DNA from: PCRC01 sp040384665
Lineage (GTDB): Bacteria > Pseudomonadota > Gammaproteobacteria > Burkholderiales > Burkholderiaceae_C
Direction: 5' to 3'
NCBI GenBank assembly: GCA_040384665.1
Contig: JAZKIY010000013.1
Location: 1-64,000, forward strand
DNA length: 64,000 bases
The notes under the pieces are model-generated. The model had not been told where the DNA came from. It did not search any database and was given only the letters and a program-made list of their open reading frames with translations. Shown piece by piece: positions 18,046 to 26,600 of the stretch (within the stretch, counting starts at the first letter, position 1; each line of letters starts with the position of its first letter). The position numbers and the translations under genes were made by a program.

Positions 18046-19140
18046 ATGACAGCCCATGTCAATCTCCTGAACAGCGTGCAAGCCGCTGCCAGGAACGGTC
18101 TCCGTCTGGCCATCAAGGCCAGCCACAATGGATTTGCCCTGCTCGGGCTCGCTCTGGCCTTTGTGGTGATCGGCCTGTCGGCCCAGCCCGAACTGCGCCG
18201 CAGCCTGGAGTTCAAAGCCACCGCCTGGTTGCAACAGCGCCAGTTCGCCTTTCTGGGCATGGAAGCCCGGGCCGACGCGGTGGAACGCGCCACCGCCGTG
18301 AACCCGAAAGACCTGCCCCGCCAACAGGCCGCCGTGGCCTATTGGCTCAGCACCAAGTACCGCGTGGCGCCCGAGCCACTGGGCGCGCTGGTGGCCGAGG
18401 CCTACCAGATCGGCGAAAAAGCCGAAGTGGAACCCGTCTTGCTGCTGGCCATCATGGCCATCGAGTCCGGCTTCAACCCGTTTGCCCAAAGCCCCATGGG
18501 CGCGCAGGGCCTGATGCAGGTGATGACCAAGGTGCATGTGGACAAGTACGAAGGCTTCGGCGGTGCCCATGCCGCGTTTGACCCGGTGACCAACCTGCGC
18601 GTGGGTGCACGTGTGCTGGAAGACTGCATCAGCCGCCGGGGAGGTTCCTCAGAAGGCGGCCTGCGTTGTTATGTGGGAGCGACCAGCACCATCAGCGACG
18701 GCGGCTATGTCAGCAAGGTCATGGCCGAGTTCAACCGCCTGAAACAGGTGGCCAACGGCAAGTCGGTACCAACCGCCGCTCCCGCTGTGCAGGTCGCGGC
18801 CATCACGCCCACGCCAGTCGTCACACCGATCACGGCCGCACCGGCCGCGGTCGCCCCCCTGCCGGCTCCCAAGACGGACAAGCCTGTCGCCACACCGGCC
18901 ACCCAAGAATCGCTCCCCGCCGCCAAGGCGCCGTCGCAGGCCAAAGCCGTACAAGTCGCGAGCCGCGACACCGCCAGCGAGCAAAAAGCAGCAAAGACCC
19001 AGACCAGTGGCATGAACGCCCGCGGCATCCCGGACGCGATCGCGCCGTTCATGATGATGGCCCCGGCCTCTGCAGACCCGTCCGCCAAAAACGGCATGGT
19101 CGGCGACAAGACCAAGCTGGCGACCAGCCGGATTTCCTGA
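18046..19140 (+). CDS. Lytic transglycosylase, SLT domain
   Basis: A peptidoglycan-cleaving enzyme of the soluble-lytic-transglycosylase-like fold. The 364-residue protein has an N-terminal membrane anchor (about residues 25-45, ALLGLALAFVVIG) and an SLT domain from about 100 to 235. Its motif AIMAIESGFNP contains the catalytic Glu, and GLMQVM and the NLRVGARVL segment follow. The last ~120 residues are a Pro/Ala/Thr-rich tail with no clear domain. ATG 18046 is preferred over GTG 18040. It sits alone between a divergent neighbour and the glyA leader. Membrane-bound form inferred from the uncleaved-looking N-terminus. Confidence 0.87.
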   Translation: MTAHVNLLNSVQAAARNGLRLAIKASHNGFALLGLALAFVVIGLSAQPELRRSLEFKATAWLQQRQFAFLGMEARADAVERATAVNPKDLPRQQAAVAYWLSTKYRVAPEPLGALVAEAYQIGEKAEVEPVLLLAIMAIESGFNPFAQSPMGAQGLMQVMTKVHVDKYEGFGGAHAAFDPVTNLRVGARVLEDCISRRGGSSEGGLRCYVGATSTISDGGYVSKVMAEFNRLKQVANGKSVPTAAPAVQVAAITPTPVVTPITAAPAAVAPLPAPKTDKPVATPATQESLPAAKAPSQAKAVQVASRDTASEQKAAKTQTSGMNARGIPDAIAPFMMMAPASADPSAKNGMVGDKTKLATSRIS

Positions 19141-19201
19141 GCCAACCAACGCCGCCCCGGGGATTTGGCGGGTACCAGCAGGTGCGCGCCCTGGCCTCGG
19201 C

Positions 19202-19207
19202 TACACT
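19202..19207 (+). promoter_or_regulatory. Candidate -10 element for glyA
   Basis: TACACT (four of six consensus bases) lies 15 bases before the first conserved riboswitch block, which would start transcription at about 19214, just upstream of the aptamer. No good -35 hexamer is visible at the expected distance. Confidence 0.35.
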
Positions 19208-19221
19208 TCTGCCTGTACGCA

Positions 19222-19337
19222 ACTGGCGATAGACGCGGCCCTTCTCAGGGTGTCGGCGTTGACGTGGGATAACCACTGGGAAGCGTGCCGCCAATGGCTT
19301 GATGCCATTCGGTGTTCAGCCGTTCGCCTGGGCAGCC
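19222..19337 (+). promoter_or_regulatory. ZTP (pfl-motif) riboswitch upstream of glyA
   Basis: Conserved blocks occur in the right order. ACTGGCG is at 19222-19228. GTGG-gata-CCAC at 19264-19276 is followed directly by TGGGAAGC. The 3' signature CGCCTGGGCA is at 19325-19334. GGCGA of the first block can pair with TCGCC of the last, the pfl pseudoknot. Variable hairpins lie between the blocks: GACGC/GCGTT with CCCT/AGGG, and AATGGC/GCCATT. ZTP riboswitches sense the purine intermediate ZTP/ZMP when folate is short and are known upstream of glyA, where they raise expression. A small CCTTG/CAAGG hairpin just after it, then the AAAGGA ribosome site, suggests control of translation or early termination. 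Confidence 0.8.
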
Positions 19338-19377
19338 CTTGTTTCACACAAGGACCACGTTCTAAAGGACTGCCGCC

Positions 19378-20622
19378 ATGTACGACCGCACCATTCTCAT
19401 CGAGCAAACCGACCCCGAAGTGTGGGCCGCCATCCAGGCCGAACACGCCCGGCAAGAGCACCACATCGAGCTGATCGCCAGCGAAAACTACGCCTCGCCG
19501 GCCGTCATGGCCGCCCAAGGCACCCAGCTCACCAACAAATACGCCGAAGGCTACCCCGGCAAGCGCTACTACGGTGGCTGCGAGCACGTGGACGTGGCCG
19601 AACAACTGGCGATCGACCGTGTCAAGCAGCTGTTTGGTGCCGATTGCGCCAACGTGCAGCCGCATTGCGGCGCCTCGGCCAACGAAGCCATCTTCCTGGC
19701 TTTTCTGAAGCCCGGCGACACCATCATGGGCATGAGCCTGGCCGAAGGCGGCCACCTGACCCACGGCATGCCGCTGAACATGAGCGGCAAGTGGTTCAAC
19801 GTGGTCAGCTACGGCCTGAACGACAAAGAAGAGATCGACTACGACGCGATGGAGCGCAAGGCCCACGAGTCCAAGCCCAAGCTGATCGTGGCCGGGGCTT
19901 CGGCTTACAGCCTGCGCATCGACTTTGAGCGTTTCGCCAAGGTGGCCAAGGACGTCGGCGCCATCTTCATGGTCGACATGGCCCACTACGCCGGCTTGAT
20001 CGCTGCCGGCGTCTACCCCAACCCGGTGCCGTTTGCCGACGTGGTGACCTCCACCACCCACAAGAGCCTGCGCGGCCCGCGCGGCGGCATCATCCTGATG
20101 AAGGCCCAGCATGAGAAGGCCGTCAACAGCGCCATCTTCCCCGGCCTGCAGGGCGGTCCGCTGATGCACGTGATCGCCGCCAAGGCGGTGGCCTTCAAGG
20201 AAGCGCTGACGCCCGAGTTCAAGGTCTACCAGCAGCAGGTGCTGAAAAACGCCCAGATCGTGGCGGAAACGCTGACCCAGCGCGGCCTGCGCATCGTCAG
20301 CGGCCGCACCGAAAGCCACGTGATGCTAGTGGATTTGCGCGCCAAGGGCATCACCGGCAAGGAAGCCGAAGCCGTGCTGGGCAGCGCTCACATGACCATC
20401 AACAAGAACGCCATCCCCAACGACCCCGAAAAGCCCATGGTCACCAGCGGCGTGCGCATCGGCACGCCCGCCATGACCACCCGCGGCTTCAAGGACGAGG
20501 AAGCGCGCCTGACCGCCAACCTGATCGCCGACGTGCTGGACAACCCACGCGATGCGGCCAACATCGACGCGGTGCGCGCCAAGGTCAACGCCCTGACCGC
20601 CCGCTTCCCGGTCTACCGCTAA
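19378..20622 (+). CDS. glyA: Serine hydroxymethyltransferase
   Basis: GlyA converts serine and tetrahydrofolate to glycine and 5,10-methylene-THF, the main one-carbon source. The 414-residue PLP enzyme has ELIASENYAS, the GYPGKRYYGG segment and the Schiff-base lysine Lys229 in TTHKSLRGPRGG. Length matches E. coli GlyA (417). AAAGGA eight bases before the ATG is the ribosome site. A ZTP riboswitch in the leader links expression to purine/folate status. nrdR follows 17 bases after the stop. Confidence 0.98.
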   Translation: MYDRTILIEQTDPEVWAAIQAEHARQEHHIELIASENYASPAVMAAQGTQLTNKYAEGYPGKRYYGGCEHVDVAEQLAIDRVKQLFGADCANVQPHCGASANEAIFLAFLKPGDTIMGMSLAEGGHLTHGMPLNMSGKWFNVVSYGLNDKEEIDYDAMERKAHESKPKLIVAGASAYSLRIDFERFAKVAKDVGAIFMVDMAHYAGLIAAGVYPNPVPFADVVTSTTHKSLRGPRGGIILMKAQHEKAVNSAIFPGLQGGPLMHVIAAKAVAFKEALTPEFKVYQQQVLKNAQIVAETLTQRGLRIVSGRTESHVMLVDLRAKGITGKEAEAVLGSAHMTINKNAIPNDPEKPMVTSGVRIGTPAMTTRGFKDEEARLTANLIADVLDNPRDAANIDAVRAKVNALTARFPVYR

Positions 20623-20639
20623 ACCACGGACTCACTGGT

Positions 20640-21083
20640 GTGAAGTGCCCCTTCTGTGGTCATCTGGAAACGCAGGTCGTTGAGACCCGGGAATCCGATG
20701 AGAACGACGTCATACGCCGCCGCCGCCGCTGCGGCAGCTGTGACCAGCGCTTCACCACCTACGAACGGGCGGAAGTGGCGCTGCCGCAGGTTGTCAAGAA
20801 AGACGGCAGCCGCACCGAGTTCGACACCACCAAGATCCGCGCGTCGATGGAACTGGCCCTGCGCAAACGGCCGGTCTCCATTGAGCAGATCGACAGCGCC
20901 GTGCAGCGCATCGAACACAAACTGCTCGCCAGCGGCATGCGCGAAATTGCCACCGCCAAGCTGGGCGAGCTGGTGATGCGGGAGCTGAAAAAGCTCGACA
21001 AGGTCGCCTACGTCCGCTTCGCTTCCGTCTACCGCAGCTTCGAAGACGTGGACGAGTTCCGGCAGCTGATCCGCGACATTTGA
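20640..21083 (+). CDS. nrdR: Transcriptional repressor NrdR
   Basis: NrdR is a zinc and ATP/dATP-binding repressor of ribonucleotide reductase genes. The 147-residue protein begins at GTG 20640. It has a zinc ribbon (Cys3, Cys6, Cys31, Cys34), RRRRCGSC, then an ATP-cone (about residues 49-139) starting VVKKDGSRTEFD. Length is typical (149 in E. coli). Its place next to glyA couples one-carbon and deoxynucleotide metabolism, a pairing common in proteobacteria. Confidence 0.97.
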   Translation: MKCPFCGHLETQVVETRESDENDVIRRRRRCGSCDQRFTTYERAEVALPQVVKKDGSRTEFDTTKIRASMELALRKRPVSIEQIDSAVQRIEHKLLASGMREIATAKLGELVMRELKKLDKVAYVRFASVYRSFEDVDEFRQLIRDI

Positions 21084-21086
21084 CCG

Positions 21087-21106
21087 CAGCGCCTGCAGAG
21101 GCGCTG
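21087..21106 (+). terminator. Possible weak terminator hairpin after nrdR
   Basis: A perfect 8-pair stem, CAGCGCCT and AGGCGCTG around GCAG, lies four bases after the nrdR stop. No T-run follows, so it may act as a 3' stabiliser or weak attenuator rather than a full terminator. Confidence 0.4.
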
Positions 21107-21144
21107 AACGGTCATTCCCGGCAGACGAATGGCTGGCCTGGCAC

Positions 21145-21173
21145 TTGGCCCCGCCATCGGTGCCGCCTATCAT
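21145..21173 (+). promoter_or_regulatory. Candidate sigma-70 promoter for the pilV cluster
   Basis: TTGGCC at 21145-21150, a 17-base spacer, then TATCAT at 21168-21173. The -10 matches five of six consensus bases and the -35 four of six. It lies 36 bases before the pilV ATG. Confidence 0.5.
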
Positions 21174-21208
21174 CCAACGATGAACATGCAACCGTGTGGG
21201 CCTGCGCC

Positions 21209-21808
21209 ATGCAATACCGTCCGCTGATCCGCCGCCCTGCTGGCCAACAGGGCTTTTCGCTGATGGAAGTGCTGGTTTCTATTGTCGTGCTGTCGTTCGG
21301 CTTGCTGGGCATGGTCGGCATGCAGGCCGCAGCGCTGCAGTCGAACCGGGAGGCACGGCTGCAATCGTCTGCCGCGCGCTACGCCCGCGAATTGGCCGAA
21401 ATGATGCGCGGCAACCGCGAAACCGGCATTCTGCGCACGACAGCGACCAACCCGTACCTTGGCGACTTCACCGCCAGCAACATCCCCACCACCACCGTCA
21501 ACTGCTACACCAACGCTGTCATTTGCAACTCGCCCAAGAAGATCGGCGAGTGGGAAATGCGCGAGTGGCTGACACGGCTCAACAGTGATTTGCCAGGCGC
21601 ACGCGTTGTTATTTGTTTCGACAGCCTGCCGTTTGTACCGACAACTGGCTTGCCACGCTGGGCTTGCAACGACACAGGCGACGTGGCCATGGTCAAGATC
21701 GGGTGGACACGGCGGTCCACCGACACCTCCAATGTCGGTGACGCGGCGTTCGAACGTGCCACTGTGCCGTCCATCGTGGTGCCTGTGACGCCAGGCAGCA
21801 GCACATGA
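21209..21808 (+). CDS. pilV: Type IV pilus minor pilin PilV
   Basis: A minor pilin of the priming complex for type IV pilus assembly. The 199-residue product has the type III signal QQGFSLMEVLVSIVVL, with cleavage by PilD after Gly and the Glu5 equivalent present. The rest is the N-terminal alpha helix and a globular domain. PilV-type features are the short basic leader and GLLGMVGMQA. The ATG at 21209 puts the leader at normal length. It overlaps pilW by four bases (ATGA). Assignment as PilV rests on position and the helix sequence. Confidence 0.87.
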   Translation: MQYRPLIRRPAGQQGFSLMEVLVSIVVLSFGLLGMVGMQAAALQSNREARLQSSAARYARELAEMMRGNRETGILRTTATNPYLGDFTASNIPTTTVNCYTNAVICNSPKKIGEWEMREWLTRLNSDLPGARVVICFDSLPFVPTTGLPRWACNDTGDVAMVKIGWTRRSTDTSNVGDAAFERATVPSIVVPVTPGSST

Positions 21809-22956
21809 ACCACGCCCCATCTCGCCGCAGCCCGCGCAACGAGCACCAACATGGCTTGACCATGGTTGAACTGCTGGTGGCACTGACCTTGAGCAGCCTC
21901 ATCGCACTGGCGGCCATTGCCGCCCTCACCGTGGCCCGAACCGGCTTCACCTCGGTCGATGCAGCGTCCCAACTGCGCGACAACAGCCGTTTTGCCAGCG
22001 ACCTGATCCAGCGGCTGGCCATGCAGGCCGGCTTCCAAGACGTGGTGCACGCCACAGCCACCAAGGTCGGCGAGATCCAGGTCAAGGTCAATATCGACAG
22101 CCCGGTGCAGCCCTTTGTGATGGGTATCAACAACGCCATTCTGCAAACCAGCCTGCTGAACAGCACGAACGACCCATTTGCCAGCAGCGTTGACCGGACG
22201 GCCGCCAACGGCGGCTGTACTTCGACCTCCGACACAGCGTGCATCAACGGCAGCGACATTTTGATCTTGCGCTACCAGAGCGGCGGTACCAATCCAAACG
22301 CCACCACAACCGACAGCACCATGATCGATTGCCAAGGCAATCCCGAAACCACGCCACCAGAGAACAGGGCCGATCAAATCACCAGTGTTTTCCATGTCGC
22401 GCGCAGCAGCGCCGGGGAACCTGCACTGATGTGCGCCACCCGCAGCAGCAGCACCGGTACATGGACCAGCCAGCCGGTGATTCAGGGCGTTGAGACTTTT
22501 CAGGTGCTCTACGGCGTCAGTGGCGCATCGGGTGCAACAGCCGGAACAGCACTGCCAGCGCTGAGCACGTCCAGTGCGCTGTACAGCAACAACTCGATTG
22601 CAGACCGCTACTTCCGGGCGGATGAACTGAAAGTCACCGCGGGTGGATCGGTGACCGCAGCAGCGGCATCTGCCGCAACGCTCGACAATTTCCGCCGTGT
22701 CCGCAGCTTGCGCATCGGTCTGTTGATGAAGGCCGCCGGCACCACCGCGCAAGACCAGGTCAGCCAGGAGTTTTACCCCCTTGGCAAGTTGCGTGACCGC
22801 AGTGCAGAAACGCGTCCGGCCGAGAATGGCCATTCATTTTTATTCACCGACAGAAGTACCGCAGCCAGCCCATCCACGTTTTCGTTTCCGCAAGATGGCC
22901 GTGTGCGCCAAACATTGACGTTCACTGTCTACCTGCGCAACGTGCAGTTGCAGTAA
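21805..22956 (+). CDS. pilW: Type IV pilus assembly protein PilW
   Basis: A 383-residue prepilin-like protein of the minor pilin complex, with the class III signal HGLTMVELLVALTLSSL near residue 17 (cleavage after Gly, Glu5 present). A long C-terminal domain has several TxxADQITS-like and DxFRRVRSLRIGLL segments typical of PilW. The four-base overlap with pilV indicates translational coupling; 16 bases separate it from pilX. It should sit in the inner membrane before assembly and help prime pili and export PilY1. Confidence 0.87.
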   Translation: MNHAPSRRSPRNEHQHGLTMVELLVALTLSSLIALAAIAALTVARTGFTSVDAASQLRDNSRFASDLIQRLAMQAGFQDVVHATATKVGEIQVKVNIDSPVQPFVMGINNAILQTSLLNSTNDPFASSVDRTAANGGCTSTSDTACINGSDILILRYQSGGTNPNATTTDSTMIDCQGNPETTPPENRADQITSVFHVARSSAGEPALMCATRSSSTGTWTSQPVIQGVETFQVLYGVSGASGATAGTALPALSTSSALYSNNSIADRYFRADELKVTAGGSVTAAAASAATLDNFRRVRSLRIGLLMKAAGTTAQDQVSQEFYPLGKLRDRSAETRPAENGHSFLFTDRSTAASPSTFSFPQDGRVRQTLTFTVYLRNVQLQ

Positions 22957-22972
22957 GTTGCCCCCATTCACC

Positions 22973-23626
22973 ATGAGCCTGCAAATCCTGCCCGCCTCTC
23001 CCCGTCCCGCCAATGCCGTGGTCGGTGGAGCGCCACACAGCCCAACCCGCTCACAGCATGGCGCGTCCTTGATCATGGTCATGCTGATCCTGATCGTTGT
23101 GTCCATTCTGGGTGTCGGCGCGGCTCAAATCGCCATTCTGGGTGAACGCAGCGCGCGCAACGACCGCGACTACCAGGTCGCCTGGCAGTCGGCAGAAGCG
23201 GCACTGCTGGACGCGGAATTCGACATACGCGGTGACACCGGCATCACAGCCACACGCAAAGACGTTTTCACAGCCAACAACCAGATCGCCTTCGTCGAAG
23301 GCTGTGGCACCTCGGGCAACAGCAAGGGCCTGTGCCTGCCCACCGTGGTAGGCAAACCCGTCTGGCTGCAAATCGATTTCGCAGCCGCCAGCACCCCGAC
23401 CGCAGAATTTGGCCAGTTCACTGGCCGCAGCTTTGACGCCGGCGGCCTGGGCGTCAAACCTGTGCGTAAGCCGCGCTACATGGTCGAAGCCATCAGCGAC
23501 GCGGAGATATTCGGGGACAAGAGCGCCAAGGCCAAAAAGAAACTGGTGTACCGCGTCACCGCCATGGGATTCGGGCCGCGAGAAGACATCCAGGCTGTCA
23601 TTCAGACGGTTTTCAGGAAAGAGTAA
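22973..23626 (+). CDS. pilX: Type IV pilus assembly protein PilX
   Basis: The 217-residue product begins with a ~30-residue leader, then QHGASLIMVMLILIVVSILG, the hydrophobic helix of PilX. PilX characteristically lacks the usual Glu5, and here the matching position is not Glu either. SARNDRDYQVAWQSAEAALLDAE is the conserved PilX/PilW-type continuation. ATG 22973 is chosen; a TTG at 22958 is also in frame. It lies between pilW and pilY1, the standard order. Confidence 0.85.
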   Translation: MSLQILPASPRPANAVVGGAPHSPTRSQHGASLIMVMLILIVVSILGVGAAQIAILGERSARNDRDYQVAWQSAEAALLDAEFDIRGDTGITATRKDVFTANNQIAFVEGCGTSGNSKGLCLPTVVGKPVWLQIDFAAASTPTAEFGQFTGRSFDAGGLGVKPVRKPRYMVEAISDAEIFGDKSAKAKKKLVYRVTAMGFGPREDIQAVIQTVFRKE

Positions 23627-23631
23627 CGACG

Positions 23632-26600
23632 ATGAACCGCACCCAACGCGCTGCACGGCTGATTCAACCCCTTCGCTTCAGCCATTTAATTTGGCTTGGC
23701 GTGACGGGCGCGATTGCGCTGTCGTTTGTTGCTTTCAGCCAGGTGACGCCGCCAGCCATCCCGGCCATCAACCTGTCACCCGAGCCGTTGTACGCCTCGG
23801 GCACCCGGGCCAAACCGACCCTGTCGTTGGCGCTGTCTGTTGAATTTCCAACCGTTGGTGCGCAGTACGTCAACGCGCCCAACACCAACACCGACAACAG
23901 CTACGCACCGACCACGGAATACATCGGCTATTTCGACGCCGAAAGTTGCTACAGCTATGTCAACGACGCAGATGCGAACCTGCGCCGCTTTGACCGCACA
24001 GGCGCAGCCACCAGCAGAACCTGTGCCGGCACCGGCTTCAGCGGCAACTTCATGAACTGGGCCAGCAGCTCTGCAGTGGACGTGCTCCGCCTCGGCCTGA
24101 CAGGGGGCGATCGGATTGTGGACACCGCCAGCCTCACCGTCCTGCAACGCGCTGTTTTGCCCGACGGCCGCTTCTACAACGACAACAATTTTCCATCCAA
24201 ACGGCTCAGTGCAGCCTTGGTGAATGGCGCACTCCCCAGCACACTGCGGGGCACTTACACCGGGGATGTGTACGTTGCCAACTGCTTCAACCGCATCCAT
24301 TTCGGAACGGCTGCAGCAGGCAGTTGTGACTCACCAGGCAACAACTCCAACCTCGGCATTGCCGCCGCCCAAGCCGTCGGGCCAGTCACATCGTTCACCA
24401 GCTTGCCGACTGGTTTCACCAACACCTGCGCGACCCGTGGACAAACCTGCAGTTTTTCTGGAACGCTTGAAGTCGCTTATGGGCGGGGCTCCAACTGGAA
24501 AGTTGCGCCCGCCTACAACGGCGTGCTGTGCAGCGAGAGCGTCTTCACAGGAGGCTCCACCAGCAGCAGTGCCCTGTGCTACACAAGACCATACACGGGG
24601 ACATGGACACCACCTGGTGCGTCCAACGGAACGACGGCACTGTCCAGCGATGGCTTCTTTTACTCACGCGTCAAGGTGTGTGAAAGCAGCGGCAACACAT
24701 TGCAAGACCCACGCACCGATTTTTGTTTGCGTTACCCGAGCGGCAATTACAAGCCGGTGGGCAACCTTCAAAAATTCAGTGACCGGGTACGGGTTGCAGC
24801 CTTTGGCTACCTGATTGACAACCAGCAGTCCCGCTACGGCGGGGTGTTGCGCGCGCCCATGAAGTATGTGGGGCCCAGGACCTTTGACGCCGATGGTGTT
24901 CTGTCGACCGTGGCCAACCCCAACCTGGAGTGGAGTGAGAGCACGGGCGTGTTCGCCGTCAACCCCGACCTCGCCCTGGAAGGTAAAAGCGGCGTGGTGA
25001 ACTACCTGAACCAGTTCGGACGGACTGGCAGCTCTCCTGGCACCTACAAAACGTACGATCCGGTGGGTGAGTTGTACTACGAGTCCCTTCGTTACATTCA
25101 GGGCTTGTCGCCAACATCGCAAGCCACCTCTGGGTTGACCGACGACATGAAAGACGGCTTCCCTGTCTACACCACATGGGTTGATCCGCATGCAGTGGGT
25201 TCCAGCACGGGCGACTACTCATGCCTGAAAAACAACATCTTGCTGATCGGTGACGTCAACACACACAACGACAAATCCATCCCGGGCAACACCACCCGAC
25301 TGGCCGATTCTGAGTTCAGCCGCACAGCCAATGCGGCCAACAACGAGCCGGACTTCACCGCCTGGACCCGGGTTGTTGACAGCTTTGAGACCAACAACGG
25401 TGTGAGCTACACCAATGGCCAAGGCACATTCACCGCAAGAAACCCCAACCTCACAGCCACCGGCACCTTGAGGGGCCTGCAAACACTGGATACGGGCGCC
25501 ACCAAGGCCAGTTTTTACATGGCGGGCATGGCGTATTGGGCCAACACCAACGACATCCGGGGCACGGCGTGGAGCAACACGGCCAAGCGACGCCCCGGCA
25601 TGCGCGCCACGACCTACGTGCTGGATGTGAACGAATTCGCTCAACAAAGCGTGACCAGCGCACGGCGCAACAGCCAGTTCTTTTTAACGGCCAAGTACGG
25701 CGGCTTCAAGGACCGGTCCAACCGCGGCAGCCCCTTCCTGGCGGGTGATGGCAGCACAGACAACTCCAACTGGGAAAAGCCATCTGAGCCCGGGGAAGCC
25801 AGAACCTACTTCCTCTCCAGCAGCGCGCGCGGTGTACTGACCGCTCTTGACGGCATTTTTGCCACCATCGCTGCAGAAGGGAATAGCATTGCCGGTGGTG
25901 CCATATCGACGCAAAGCTTGGCCACCAATGCCGGGTTTGTGTACCAAGCACAATTCGACTCGTCAGACTGGAGTGGTGATCTGATCGCCTACCCCATTTC
26001 AGCCAACTCATCGGGCGTCGTGACCATCGGAGACATTGCATCGGCCCAGTGGCGTGCCGCCACCAGGCTGGACGCCAAATTGCCGGACAGCCGCGCCATC
26101 TATGTTGGCCGGGTCACGCCCCAGTCCGGCAGCGCTGCAACGCCGTTTTTGTGGGGGTCGCTGGAAACCAGCTTAACCACAGCGCTGAACAAAGCGTCCC
26201 CGGCCGCCGTGGCAGACAACCTTGGGCAATCGAGGCTCAACTTCCTCCGAGGAGACCGCTCATTGGAGGGCATCCCATTCAGGCGCCGTGGCAGCGTTCT
26301 GGGCGACATCATCAACTCTGCTGTGGCCTACGCGGGCGAACCAACCGACCGCATCAGCGATGCGAGTTACAGCACCTTTGCCACCACCAACCGCAACCGG
26401 ACCAAGGCGCTGTACGTCGGCTCAAACGATGGCATGCTGCATGCATTCAACGCGGCGAATGGTGACGAACTGTTCGGCTACATCCCGAGTTGGCTGGGTT
26501 CGAAGCTGTCGGCGCTGACGTCTTCCTCATACAACGTCAGCGGACACCAAAGCTATGTAGACGGGTCGCCTGAGGTGGCCGAGGCCAAAGTCGGGAACGA

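Noticed and set aside
25880..25900. An AATAGCATTG string in pilY1 resembling the end of the dispersed repeat.
   Set aside because: It lacks the core and left-end blocks, so a short chance match is the simpler reading.
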